Part shown: in pieces, positions 23,773 to 34,269 of the stretch
Position numbering within the stretch: the first letter of the stretch is position 1
Layout: each line of letters starts with the position of its first letter
Assembly: GCF_958979055.1 (NCBI RefSeq)
Contig: NC_084893.1
Location: 5,025,071-5,089,070, forward strand
Direction: 5' to 3'
Length of the DNA stretch: 64,000 bases
Source of the DNA: Alnus glutinosa
Taxonomy: Eukaryota > Streptophyta > Magnoliopsida > Fagales > Betulaceae
The notes under the pieces: generated by a model
The model's input: only the letters and a program-made list of their open reading frames with translations
The model's database searches: none
Told to the model about the DNA's origin: nothing
Program-made: the position numbers and the translations under genes

Positions 23773-24325
23773 AACTTTATTTTAAATTGGCCAATGCCAA
23801 TTTAAATAATAAATAGTAAATTTCAACCTACCTGTGGGCAAAGGTTGCATCATGCATGAAATTTACTCTTTATTAATAAGACTAAAGCAAATTTAAATAT
23901 TAATAAATAAAATTCTTCGTACCTTTGGGCAACCGAAAGAAATTTTACTTTTAATACTAAATTTGTTATCTTATTCTAATTAAGTCATAAAAATAAAAAC
24001 TTCCCTTTGGGGATAAGTAATTAAATTTATGAATTAACTACAAGACGATATCAACTTTATTTTAAATTAGCCAATGCCAATTTAAATAGTAAATTTCAAC
24101 CTACCTTTGGGCAAAGGTTGCATCACGCATGAAATTTACTCTTTATTAATAAGACTAAAGCAAATTTAAATATTAAAAAATAAAATTCTTCGTACCTTTG
24201 GGCAACCGAAAGAAATTTTACTTTTAATACTAAATTTGTTATCTTATTCTAATTAAGTCACAAAAATAAAAAACTTCCCTTTGGGGATAGGTAATTAAAT
24301 TTATGAATTAATTACAATACGATGT
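23773..24325. repeat. 280-bp tandem duplication inside the copia element
   Basis: Two copies with a period of 280 bp (23773-24052 and 24053 to about 24325) begin AACTTTATTTTAAATT and share CTTTGGGCAACCGAAAG. The second copy lacks a few bases (AATAAAT). The unit is non-coding and lies where gag would be expected. Confidence 0.85.
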
Positions 24326-24334
24326 TAATTTTTC

Positions 24335-24608
24335 TATATGAAGTTCATGTGTACGATCCTTATGCAATTATTACAAAATTAGGATGCTTTGGCTCTCCCA
24401 AAATCATAATAATCACGCTGTAATTCATGAACATCTAATATATCTTTATGAGGTTCATGCGTGTAATCCTGATGTAATTATCATACAAAAATGGGATGCT
24501 TTGGCTCTCCCATAATTATTATGATAATTACGTGTGTGTAATCTTGATGCAATTGTCATTCAAAATTGGGATGCTGTGGCTCTCCCAAAATTATCATGAT
24601 AATTGCTA
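24335..24608. repeat. Three diverged copies of a 70-115 bp unit
   Basis: GGGATGCTTTGGCTCTCCC (or a one-base variant) recurs at about 24382, 24491 and 24569. Each time it is preceded by a GTGTAATCCTGATGCAATT-like sequence and followed by an ATAATAATTA-rich end. It continues the repetitive, non-coding 5' interior of the element. Confidence 0.75.
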
Positions 24609-25000
24609 CTTCATTAACATCTAACAACTTTATAGATGCCCCCTTAATAGCCCCAGGAATATAACAAACCAATACTTAAAAGGGGTAAACAGCATTTTCC
24701 AAGGTGCAAGCAGATGAGCTCCCAGGAAAGTGAGGGGGGTCACACCGGACACACTTAAATCCCAAGACTTTCCTTGCCAGAACTTTCCCCGACATTGCAT
24801 TCTTAGATATTACTGTAAACACACCAGTATATATGGTATTGTTAATTATTCTTAGGTCTAGGCATCAAGCAATTTATATTTAAACAATATAAATTTAAAA
24901 TATATATTCCTCAATTCATGTATTAAATAAACAATAATTTTAATACACAGTGGTGTAAATAATAAAGGGAATAAAACCTTAATGTGAAAGCATAAAACCA

Positions 25001-25072
25001 GGCTTAGCTCAATGGTTTGAAGCTTGTCACTTTATGGACATGAAGGTCCCAAGTTCGAACCCCATATGAGCC
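25001..25072 (+). repeat. tRNA-like sequence, possible SINE head
   Basis: TAGCTCAATGG (25006-25016) fits an RNA polymerase III A box, and AGTTCGAACCC (25052-25062) fits a B box. The ends GGCT and AGCC could pair as an acceptor stem. The T arm and anticodon arm do not fold convincingly, so this is not called as a working tRNA. A T-rich tail follows. It may be a tRNA-derived SINE inserted in the retrotransposon or part of the family's leader. Confidence 0.4.
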
Positions 25073-25750
25073 AAATCTTTTATTTTATTTAAATGCTACT
25101 GTAATGGGCTAGTATATTGGGTTGGGCTTCTGGGTCACAAGACTCCAAATGGGCTACTGTATTTGGGCAATTGGGTCAACCCACTTAATCGGGTCAGGCC
25201 TTTGGGTCTATGTATAATGCTGGCCCAAACTAGGTCAGCCCACTTAAATGGCCCAAAACTGCATGGGTTTTAAAAAAAAAAAAAAAACTCTACCCGAAAA
25301 ATATATCCAACCCAAAAACTTTAATGGGTCGAAACCCTACCCAGTCACCAACCAACCCGACCCGTAATGTTCCAGATGGGTTGAAAACCCTCAAAATGGA
25401 ACCCTAGCCGCCACCCCTTTATGAAAATACCCATATCAAGATTACAACAACTCAAAATTAGGCAATATATCACAATACACCGAATAGTGATAAAACAAAA
25501 AATAGTTATATATCAAATTTATGGGTTTTCATAAACAGTACGTGAACAACAAATATTCACAAAATAATCGTTAATGCGTTTCTATCATGTCACAAAAGAC
25601 GAAATATTGCTCAAACAATATTGACAAACAGAAGTGAACAATACCAAATAGAATATACTTGATTCAATATTGATAACCAATAAAAAATACTTGATTCAAT
25701 ATTGATAACGCATAGTAAAATTATACGCTAAGCAAAATAGCACAGAGGAT

Positions 25751-25763
25751 GGCTCTGATACCA
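25751..25763 (-). other. Primer-binding site (initiator tRNA-Met type)
   Basis: On the minus strand TGGTATCAGAGCC lies two bases inside the 5' LTR, the standard location and sequence for plant copia elements. Confidence 0.9.
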
Positions 25764-25765
25764 CA

Positions 25766-26245
25766 TGTTAGAAATAATCAACATATTATTTAATCTAACA
25801 TGCGCAGCGGAAAACGAATAAACAGGATTCAGGCTTACCTCTAGCCATGTTTGCTCAAGCGTCTCCACGATCCATCTGAAGAACAAGAAAGATTATTTGA
25901 GGGATCTTCTAACCTATGCCTATTGCTTGATGGCTGTACTGATGGTGTACACAGGCACTCTATTTATAGGCTAGGTTAGGGACCCTCAAAATGGTAAATA
26001 CCGTATTTGTTTCCTTCCATCAAGGAAACAATATCGTTAATTGATTTTAAAATCAATTAACCGATTCCATATTTACGGTAATCTAAATTAATAGAAATAA
26101 CCATAATACCGATTCCATATTTACGGTAATCTAAATTAATGGAAATATCCATAATGCCGTATATGTTTATTGAAAAAATAATAAACATAGTAAATACCGT
26201 AAATGTGATATAAAGGCCACAACCAAAAAGGAATAATATATTACA
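25766..26245 (-). repeat. 5' LTR (right copy), 480 bp
   Basis: Same start (TGTTAGAAAT) and end (TATTACA) as the left copy, offset 6414 bp. No difference was found on reading both copies. Confidence 0.95.
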
Positions 26246-26250
26246 TCATC

Positions 26251-27216
26251 TTCTATCAAAAAAGGCCCGAAGAGAGAGTTCGGCCGACCTTCCCTTTCAG
26301 TTAAGAGGCGAGTTACGAGATTTGTTAAGTATTAGTCAACCAGTGTGTTAAATTCATTGCATTTTGTAGAATCATTACAATGGTAAAGTCTAATAGTTGG
26401 AAGCTTGACCCTAAAACGAAATTTTGTTCTATATTGCTGAGCTATAATCCTTCCTTTTAGTTTACCACTTGGAACATGAAACTTTGATAAACAAAGTCAT
26501 TTTTGTGAGAGTTATAATTTGCCTTTTTTGAAACGTCATATTGGTAGTGCTAATAATACGTACATTATAATGGGTATATTAGTTTAGTGGGGCAAAATAT
26601 TATTAGTTGAGAGTTTGGACCATAATGCGGCCTAAATAGTTAGGCTTCAGTCGAATGGCTAATTCTATAATCATTTCATTTTTGGAGACCAGATGTTCTC
26701 AAATCAGCTCGGAGATAATTGGGCTTCTCAAATTGCTCACCTTCTTTTACATTGTTAGTTCAATTCTATATTCACATCCATTCAATCCCTATGTCATCTT
26801 GTAAGATCATTTGGCGCTCTGATACCAATTGTAATTGATTTATTTGATGAATTACAGGAATGTGGGTGTGGACAATATGAATGATTTGGTAGATAGATGA
26901 TAATGGATGATCGGTTGAGGAATGGACAATTTGAGAAGCCCAAGGTCACCATAAAAAATCACTATCACTATCACTTAAACATGAATTCTGAATTATATTT
27001 AATTTAATTCATTTTCCCAAATGTGTTTTCTCAATTTTATTCTCAGTTTTCTAAATCATCTAAACATAGTTTTTTTTTTCCCACAATTTTAAAATTGAAA
27101 AACAAAAACGGAAAAAGAATACAAAAGAATTAGGCATGAAAATATTTGGAGTTAGACCTGGTATTGAGACTACAATTTCCCCATAGTTTTGCAATATCAT
27201 TCCAAATACAAAATTA
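26251..27216. other. Spacer between the two LTR elements, with a possible older copia LTR
   Basis: No gene recognised. On the minus strand TGGTATCAGAGCGCC (26813-26827) resembles another initiator-tRNA primer-binding site. The adjacent TGTAATTG at 26830 could start an LTR, giving a decayed, truncated copia copy in this spacer. No second LTR or target duplication was found, so this is tentative. Confidence 0.35.
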
Positions 27217-27221
27217 GACAG

Positions 27222-27834
27222 TGTTGGTACAGTTTCCGGTACGGTGACGTGTTGCCTTGTGATTCGTTACCTTCCTCGATGTTCGTTCTCCTCGTAATCT
27301 GCAAAATAACAAACGGCTCGTCGGGGGTGCCGACCGGACCCCCACTCCGATGCCTAAGTCAGTTCAAACTTATTTTCTGGAGAATATCAGTAATCTCAAA
27401 AGTTCAGAGAATCTGTTTTTTAATACCTGGCTTAGTAGTCTTATTTATAGGCTCACAGTTATAAAACTGCTAAAATACTTGGAGCATAATCTGATTAGGA
27501 GTCTGAGTCCTAGATCACATAGTCTTTAATTTTATCTTGTCTTGAATCTTATCTTTCTAATTAGGAGTCTGAGTCTTATCTTCATAGAATTCAAATTGGG
27601 TAGTAGAGTCCAAATTGGATATGACACTCTCTTTAGCTAATGTCATTCTATTAGGTACCTTATCCCATAACTGTTGGGATAGAAGTCTATCTTGATATAT
27701 TTTGAATATCCGTCTTTTTGGAGATAACGACTGGTCTTGTACTTAGGTCTGATCTGGCCGGGCCAACCCGATGGGCTCGGCCCCCGATACTACCTTAGGC
27801 CCACATGTCTTTGGTGTTAATTATTTCTCCAACA
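27222..27834 (-). repeat. 3' LTR (left copy), 613 bp
   Basis: Contains the 16 bases GAAGTCTATCTTGATA that are missing from the right copy. The missing piece is bounded by a GATA word on each side, consistent with a microhomology deletion in the other LTR. Confidence 0.93.
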
Positions 27835-28770
27835 GTTACCCCCCTAATTCTCTTATTTGAATTTAGAATGTAAGAGAATTAAATACCTCAATTTCTGAAT
27901 CTGGATCTTTCATAATCTGTATCTGACAATTGCGCCTCTTTCAAAGTAATTATGACGAATAATGCCTCGAATCTCTGGAAGGATTAGAATTCATGCTCCT
28001 TGTCAATCTAGAACTGCTGTCAGAGTTCTAATTGGACTCTGATCCTTTACTAGACTTCTAATCTGATATCTTCTTAGACTTTTGATCTGATCATTCTTTT
28101 TATCTGATTGGACCATAAGTCCTATCCCAATTCTTCCAGGGATAACTGATACCTGATTTCCTTGAAGTAGTTGTTAAATGTTTATCTCTTCCTTGGATCG
28201 GGTTGAGTGGATCCAACTTGAGATCTATCATAGTACTAATAGCAACTTCTCATAGATATCTTCTTCATAAATGTCTCTACATAATATTGTCAGTCGGGCC
28301 AAAGTTGTGAAAATGATCTTCTACTCTCGGTAGGAGATGGATCGGACTGATGTAGTTGATTTCACCAAGATTGTGGTGAAATGCCACTCTGAGAGAACAC
28401 TTTGAGTACAACTTTCCTGAGATCAAGGTTATGTCTGACAAAAAATGGTAAACTGTTGAAGAAAAAGGCTTAACATACCCGAAGCTTCTTCATCGGTAGC
28501 GCTTCGTAGACCGCTTCCACAAAAATCTCTCTTGGGGGCTTCGGAGGCCCAGACTAGCGCTGAGGCTTTGGTTGTCCGAGACTTATAACAACTAGGGGCT
28601 TCTGGTGGCCCGAGGTTTTGTGCTTGGCGTGCTGAATCTTCTAATCTGAATACCATCTAGCTTGGTCTCACCTGTGAATATCTTTATTTTTGAACTTTGT
28701 AATGTTTGAATTCTTTGTTATGGAAAAACTTTCCATGACAAATCAATTCTCACTTATCCTCTAATAACTT

Positions 28771-29640
28771 GAACAAACAATCGATTTGCGTAAGTTAACT
28801 CCGAGGAGGGTAAGAAAAATCTTTTGTTTCAAAAATCTTTTTGTTTTGAACTCCGTGACTAGGAGAGAAAAATCTTACTTTGAGTTATCCTCCTTAACTT
28901 AAACAAACAATCGGTTTGTGTAAGTTATGACCAAGGAGGATATGAAAAAATCTTTTAGAAGCGATGAACTTACTTGGTTTTTTTTGTAGAGGTGATATCC
29001 CCGTATGGTTTGTTATAGGGGTTGTCTCCCCGTATCTTTGTTCGAGTTGCTCCTGAGAGATCTTAATTTGAGAGTTTGGTGTAGCTTCGGTGATTTTCCC
29101 CTTTGTAGAAGCTTTAACTTTGTTGAGCTACCCCCCATAGCTTCAGTTCGCGACCGCGGGCTAAGTCGTTCGAGGCGGATAGTCAAGTCCTCTTGGTATC
29201 CTGAACGATGGTGTAAAAGAGATCTCGGAGTTCGGAGTGAGTCTCAGGGCTTCAACCTGTAAATACTTGAACTTTCCTTTTCAAATGTATCTTTTCTTTT
29301 TCATGTAAAAATTTTTTTGTAATGAACAAAATTTCAATGTTAATGAATGGAAGTCTTGAACTTTTTGACTTTCACTTTCCTTATCTTATTAGCCGTAGAA
29401 CCTCATAATTTTTCAAACTGAATTGAACATCTTTACCTGGAAAAAGTTTAAAGTTTCTCACTCAAAAAGTTCTTCCGAGACATATATCGGTTTCTTATAA
29501 ATCTTACTCTTTATACTAGAGTTATCCCCAAAACTCGAACAAACAATCGGTTTGTGTCAGTTTTTTCCGAGGGAAGAACTGGTATAATTTTTTGAAATTT
29601 AAGCTACCCCAAATATTTTGAACAAACAATCGGTTTGTTG
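28771..29640. repeat. Four dispersed ACAAAC-AATCG-GTTTGT units
   Basis: Near 28773, 28903, 29538 and 29622 the word ACAAACAATCGGTTTGT (the first copy has one or two changes) forms a 6-bp stem with a 5-base loop. Each is followed by AAGTT- or TTTT-type sequence and a GAGGA/GAGGG word. They lie in the 3' part of the LARD-like element. Confidence 0.75.
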
Positions 29641-29729
29641 AAAATTTTTACAGAGGAGAATAAAAAAGCTATTTGCATCAAAGTGTTGAGTCTTACTTGA
29701 TGATTTTTTTAAAGAGGTTTTATCCTCAT

Positions 29730-30010
29730 ACCTTCCTAAAGCTTTTCCTTCCTGAAACTTTATCATTCTGCCAGCTTTGTCATCCTAAAGCTTTGTCGTC
29801 CTAAAACTTTATCTCCCTAAACCTTTTCCTTCTTGAAGATCTGTCTTTCTAAACCTTTACCTTCCTGTTTGTTTTCCTGAAGCTTTATCATACTGAAGCC
29901 TTATCTCCTTAAACCTTTACCATCCTGAACCTTTGTCATCCTGAAGCTTTGTCATCCTTGAAGCTTTTTCATCCTGTTTACCTTTCTGAAGCTTTTCCTT
30001 CCTTTCTGAA
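29730..30010. repeat. Degenerate ~20-bp repeat array
   Basis: Variants of CCTGAAGCTTTGTCAT follow each other about a dozen times, with C-to-T drift and small indels. Nothing coding was seen. Confidence 0.75.
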
Positions 30011-30154
30011 ATCTTTGTAACCTGTAAAAGACTTTATATATTACTGAAATGAAATCATAACTTGAAATCTTTACCTTTTAATTTCTTTATCTCTGAATGC
30101 TCCAATCTTTTAACGTCTGGAGACCTCTAACCGAGAGGTTTTCTTGTCTTGGTG

Positions 30155-30360
30155 TCCTTTCCATAACCATTTCGGGTCGTCCGAGGAAAGGACTCGGGCC
30201 GATTCTATCTTGGATGTTCTTGTCCTTCCGAAAACCTGCAATCCTGCCGTCGTATCCTTTCCATAACCCTTTCGGGTCGTTCGAGGAAAGGATTCGGGAT
30301 GATTTCTTTCCCGAACATCCCCACCATAACTCTTTCGAGTCATTCGAGGTGGGGAGTCAG
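30155..30360. repeat. Three copies of a CATAACC-TTTCGGGTCGT unit
   Basis: Copies near 30163, 30259 and 30321 carry CCATAACCATTTCGGGTCGT or close variants, followed by a CGAGGAAAGGA or GAGGTGGGGA segment and TCGGG. Spacing is 60-97 bp, with unrelated sequence between copies. Confidence 0.7.
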
Positions 30361-30484
30361 ATGGACGCTGATGTAGCTTGATCATCTTTGGAGAAGTTTG
30401 ATGAAGAAGTGCTTCCATTCTGTCTCGGACTGCTGCTTTATTCTTAGCAGAGATCAATCGATACCTGGGGACTGTCTGTTCTTC

Positions 30485-31405
30485 CTTGCTCTCGGTGTTG
30501 GATAGACAGAGAGACTTTTTTCTTTTTCTGCTCTCGGTGTTGGACTAACCGAGAGGCTTTTCCTGCTCTCGGTGTTGGACTAACCGGGAGGCTTTTCCTG
30601 CTCTCGGTGTTGGACTAACCGAGAGGCTTTTCTTGCTCTCGGTGTTGGATTAACCGAGAGGCTTTTCCTGCTCTCGGTGTTGGTTAGACCGAGAGACTTT
30701 TTCTTTTTCTGCTCTCGGTGTTGGACTAACCGAGAGGCTTTTCCTGCTCTCGGTGTTGGATAGACCGAGAGACTTTTTCTTTTTCTGCTCTCGGTGTTGG
30801 ACTAACCGAGAGGTTTTTCCTGCTCTCGGTGTTGGACTAACCGAAAGGCTTTTCCTGCTCTCGGTGTTGGTTAGACCGAGAGACTTTTTCTTTTTCTGCT
30901 CTCGGTGTTGGACTAACCAAGAGACTTTTTCTTTTTCTGCTCTCGGTGTTGGACTAACCGAGAGGCTTTTCTTGCTCTCGGTGTTGGACTAACCGAAAGG
31001 CTTTTCCTGCTCTCGGTGTTGGTTTGACCGAGAGACTTTTCCTGCGCTCGGTGTTGGACTAACCGAGAGGCTTTTCCTGCTCTCGGTGTTGGTTAGACCG
31101 AGAGACTTTTTCTTTTTCTGCTCTCGGTGTTGGACTAACCGAGAGGCTTTTCCTGCTCTCGGTGTTGGATAGACCGAGAGACTTTTCCTGCTCTCGGTGT
31201 TGGACTAACCGAGAGGCTTTTCCTGCTCTCGGTGTTGGTTAGACCGAGAGACTTTTTCTTTTTCTGCTCTCGGTGTTGGACTAACCGAGAGGCTTTTCCT
31301 GCTCTCGGTGTTGGATAGACCGAGAGACTTTTTCTTGTTTTCTTTGCAAGGTTGTCTCCTTGGCTTTCGGTGTTGGACTAACCGAGAGTCTTTCCTTGTT
31401 TTCTC
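30485..31405. repeat. Hairpin minisatellite array, about 24 units of 35-41 bp
   Basis: The core CTCTCGGTGTTGGACTAACC is followed by GAGAGGCTTTTCCTG. CTCTCGGT pairs with ACCGAGAG across a 9-base loop, so each unit can form its own hairpin. Variants include a longer spacer (TTTTTCTTTTTCTG), loops GTTGGTTAG or GTTGGATAG, and a few single stem mismatches. Most stems remain fully paired. It lies in the interior of the LARD-like element and contains no open frame of note. Confidence 0.93.
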
Positions 31406-31859
31406 TGCAGGGTTAACAAAGCACTGCATATACTAAAACAAAATAGCAGAATGCACAGTAGCACTATATATCCTTTTCATCCGTCGGGATGATTTTGTGA
31501 TCCTTTCAACACATGAGTCTATTTTATCAAAATATATGTACATTTCGGCAGAGCGTACAAGTGCATGCATATATATATTTTCTTAGTTGATAAAAACCAA
31601 CATTTATCCTTACTTTAACATAAATCATAGTTGTAAAAGAAGAGTATGAACTTATCTGGTGAATTCGATGAAGATGAACTGTCTTATTTGGAACTCCTTA
31701 TCCTGCACGCCACTCGATATGGTGCTCTTTGGGAGAGTTCCTCAAACTGGACCCTCGGCTCGGATTTGTCCCTCGGCACGTGATTGTGCACTTAGGAGGA
31801 TGGCAAATCTAGAGGGGTCCTCAAAGTGTGCCATTTGGAACTAGGATCTCGGGCATAGT

Positions 31860-32200
31860 CTCCTCAGGATAGTACCCTCGGAATAATACTCTCGGTATGT
31901 GTCATCTTTGTATATACTTTTCGCCTCGGTAGAATACCCTCGGATCAAACTTCTCGGATTATACTTTCTTCTCGGTATATCATCTCGGATCTAACTTTTC
32001 GCCTCGGTAAAACACCTCGGATCTAACTTTCCGCCTCAATAAATCACCTCGGATCTAACTTTTCACCTCGGTAAAACATCTCGGATCTAACTTTTCACTT
32101 GTGTAAAATCACCTCGGATCTAACTTTCCACCTCAATAAATCACCTCGGATCTAACTTTTCACCTCGGTAAAACATCTCGGATCTAACTTCTCTTTTTTC
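31860..32200. repeat. CCTCGGATCTAACTTTTC array, about 30-bp period
   Basis: About ten copies of CACCTCGGATCTAACTTTT alternate with CTCGGTAAAACAT or CTCAATAAAT linkers. It shares the CTCGG word with the hairpin array upstream but not its inverted repeat. A T-rich stretch at 32210-32233 ends it. Confidence 0.85.
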
Positions 32201-32559
32201 TTTCTTTCTTCTTCTCTTTTTTTTTTTTTTTTTGACATTTCTAGAAAATCACAAACAAGGCCGGCTTAACCGGCTTTTGAACAAGAGAATGACCGAATTG
32301 CCAAATCTCGCCTCAAACAACCAGATCGATGAGTCTTGCTTGCAGTTTTAACAAACCCATATTTGGCAGGTTTTCTGACTCGGTGGTCAAGCAGATCATC
32401 CCCACTGCCGAGGCCGTACAAGCTATATGGCCTCCACCTAAAAAATTGGGCTTCAACCCATCACAGGAATCTTTCTGGACAAAGCATTTCAGAAAAGCCA
32501 TACTAACCATAAGGCCCACCAATGCCACCATATCATACCCAGCAATCTCTCCTTAACTT

Positions 32560-33870
32560 GGATGGCACGTGGCTTTTAACCACGTGGTCTGACTACCAAA
32601 TATTAGTGGTCACAGCAACAATGGGTTAGGGGCCTGGAAAATCTGGTCCCCTGCCGAGATGTCCTCGGGCTCCACTGCTCCAGTACAATCCGGCTATGGA
32701 GGGATGATCCGATCCGGCAACGGGACGTCGTGCGAGATGGTGCTGATCTCAAGGAGCTGCTGTGTCTCGCTGGAAGCGATTGGGTTTATTCAGAGGAGCA
32801 ACGTGTGCCTGATGGGCGGGCTACGGGCTCCGGCCGGCGGCGACGTGAGCTTGCGGAAGTGCATTGTCCTCGAAGAAGGTGTGCATGCTGCTCCAGCGCC
32901 GGATCTTACTAACCCTCAGAGTGACCGAGTTGAGGACTTCGCGATCGGTTTCTTGACCCACCGAACTACTCTCAGTTGAGTTGTCAGCTCTGTGGACAAC
33001 CTTGATGTTACTATGAACCATGTCCCTGAAACTAGGGATCTGAGGTGAGGAGGTTCTTTGACTTGGTTCCATGAAGCCGGTGGTTTCTTTTGAGCTAAGG
33101 ATCCGAGGACATTCATGGTGGGGGATTCTTCATCACCTGACTCGGCATCATTGACGAGGATCTGAACTTGGCCGAGATGAGCCGGCGTGGATCTTCCTTT
33201 GGAGCTCGGACTGAAACGCAAATTTAGAGGCCGTGCAGGTTTTGATCTCGCCTTCTGGTGATTTCGACTCCTGTTGGATCTCCCATTCACGAGTGTCTCT
33301 TCTGAATTTTGGGACTTGCTTGGTCGGTGGCCAGTAGACACCAACCTTCCTATATGCCGAGCCTCTTGTCGATACACCATGCAAACCTTTTACGATAAAG
33401 GCCTGGGCTACGATCTGTTCATCCTCGACAACCATGGTTCGGTAGCTAGGAAAGTCCTGGCTGCAATCTGGTTCCACCATGAGCTCTGGAAAACCGTGTG
33501 GTGAGCTGTTCTAATTCCATCTCCGGCAGTCCGGCGGGTCACCGTCAGGGCCCGATTTCCTGGACGTGAGCCAAGTGAGAAGATGGTGCAGGTCCGGGTG
33601 TCTACTTGAATCATCTGGAGACGAGCTTGATCTCCTACCATCAATCACCATCGGCCAGAAAACTGAAGATTAGGGCTGTACATCGTTTAGCCCGTGAAGG
33701 CCAGCATTGATCCGGTGTGACGGCAGATCCTCCACCAACTGACTCAGCACCACCGGCAACAAGGCCAGATCGTGATGTTCTCTGGCGGCAGAAGGGGAAG
33801 AGCCGACTAGCCAAGAGGTTCTCCGTTCATCAGGGAAGAAACCATAGCCGGACTGGGTTGGACATACCCG
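32560..33870. other. GC-richer, non-repetitive core of the LARD-like element
   Basis: This 1.3-kb stretch is richer in GC than the rest and carries overlapping frames on both strands, such as 32916-33380 (minus) and 33274-33504 (plus). None matches gag, pol or a host family I know. It may be decayed retroviral coding DNA or captured host DNA. T-tracts at 33872-33892 and 34022-34037 follow. Confidence 0.45.
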
Positions 33871-34250
33871 TCGTTTTTTTTTTTTTTTTTTTGTGGGTCG
33901 ACTCCTTTCTTCCTCTTGACCCATCTTCTTCCTTTTCGGTTGAATTTTCTGGAGCCTTATACATCACTTGGTCTTTTCTTTTTGATGTAGCCGTCGGGAC
34001 AAACAACCCATAGACTCGGGTGTTTTTTTTTTTTTTGATTTGTTTTTCAGAAACAAATCGATCCATCATCCCCGAACAAATTCTGAATTTGTGCGAACAC
34101 GAATTTTAGACTGTACACCCGTGTAACACATCTGTATATTTTCAGCACCGATTTGGTGTTACCAGATTCCGATCTAGGATTCCAAACTTGATTTGATCAC
34201 GCAGTCACCGTTGCGGACTTTTTTTTTTTTATGAGAAACGAATAATCTTT

Positions 34251-34266
34251 CCCACAGATGGCGCCA
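34251..34266 (-). other. Primer-binding site of the LARD-like element
   Basis: On the minus strand TGGCGCCATCTGTGGG starts a few bases inside the 5' LTR. It resembles the TGGCGCC-type sites of Tat/Athila-group gypsy elements. Confidence 0.75.
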
Positions 34267-34269
34267 AAC

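Larger units (their letters stand above)
19352..26245 (-). mobile_element. Full-length Ty1/copia LTR retrotransposon, minus strand
   Basis: Two 480-bp LTRs (TG...CA) at 19352-19831 and 25766-26245 bound a 5.9-kb interior. Perfect 5-bp target duplications TCATC lie at 19347-19351 and 26246-26250. On the minus strand the right LTR is the 5' LTR. It is followed by a primer-binding site TGGTATCAGAGCC (initiator tRNA-Met type, at 25751-25763), and a purine tract CAAGTGGGAGAA abuts the left LTR. Relics of copia pol are readable on the minus strand, but no long frame survives. The LTRs appeared identical in a base-by-base reading, so the insertion is young while the coding part is dead. It sits about 250 bp downstream of the PUB gene. 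Confidence 0.95.

Noticed and set aside
25001..25072. Functional tRNA gene
   Set aside because: Box matches are present, but the T and anticodon arms do not fold acceptably; listed only as tRNA-like.
26813..26960. Complete third copia element between the two LTR elements
   Set aside because: Only a primer-site-like word and a TG start were seen; no paired LTR, target duplication or pol sequence.
30485..31405. CRISPR-like look: regular palindromic repeats
   Set aside because: There are no unique spacers; the units are directly tandem with only small variants, in plant DNA within an LTR element. It is a minisatellite.
33274..33504. Plus-strand frame in the LARD core
   Set aside because: Short, overlapped by minus-strand frames, with no recognisable domain; annotated only as part of the unexplained core.
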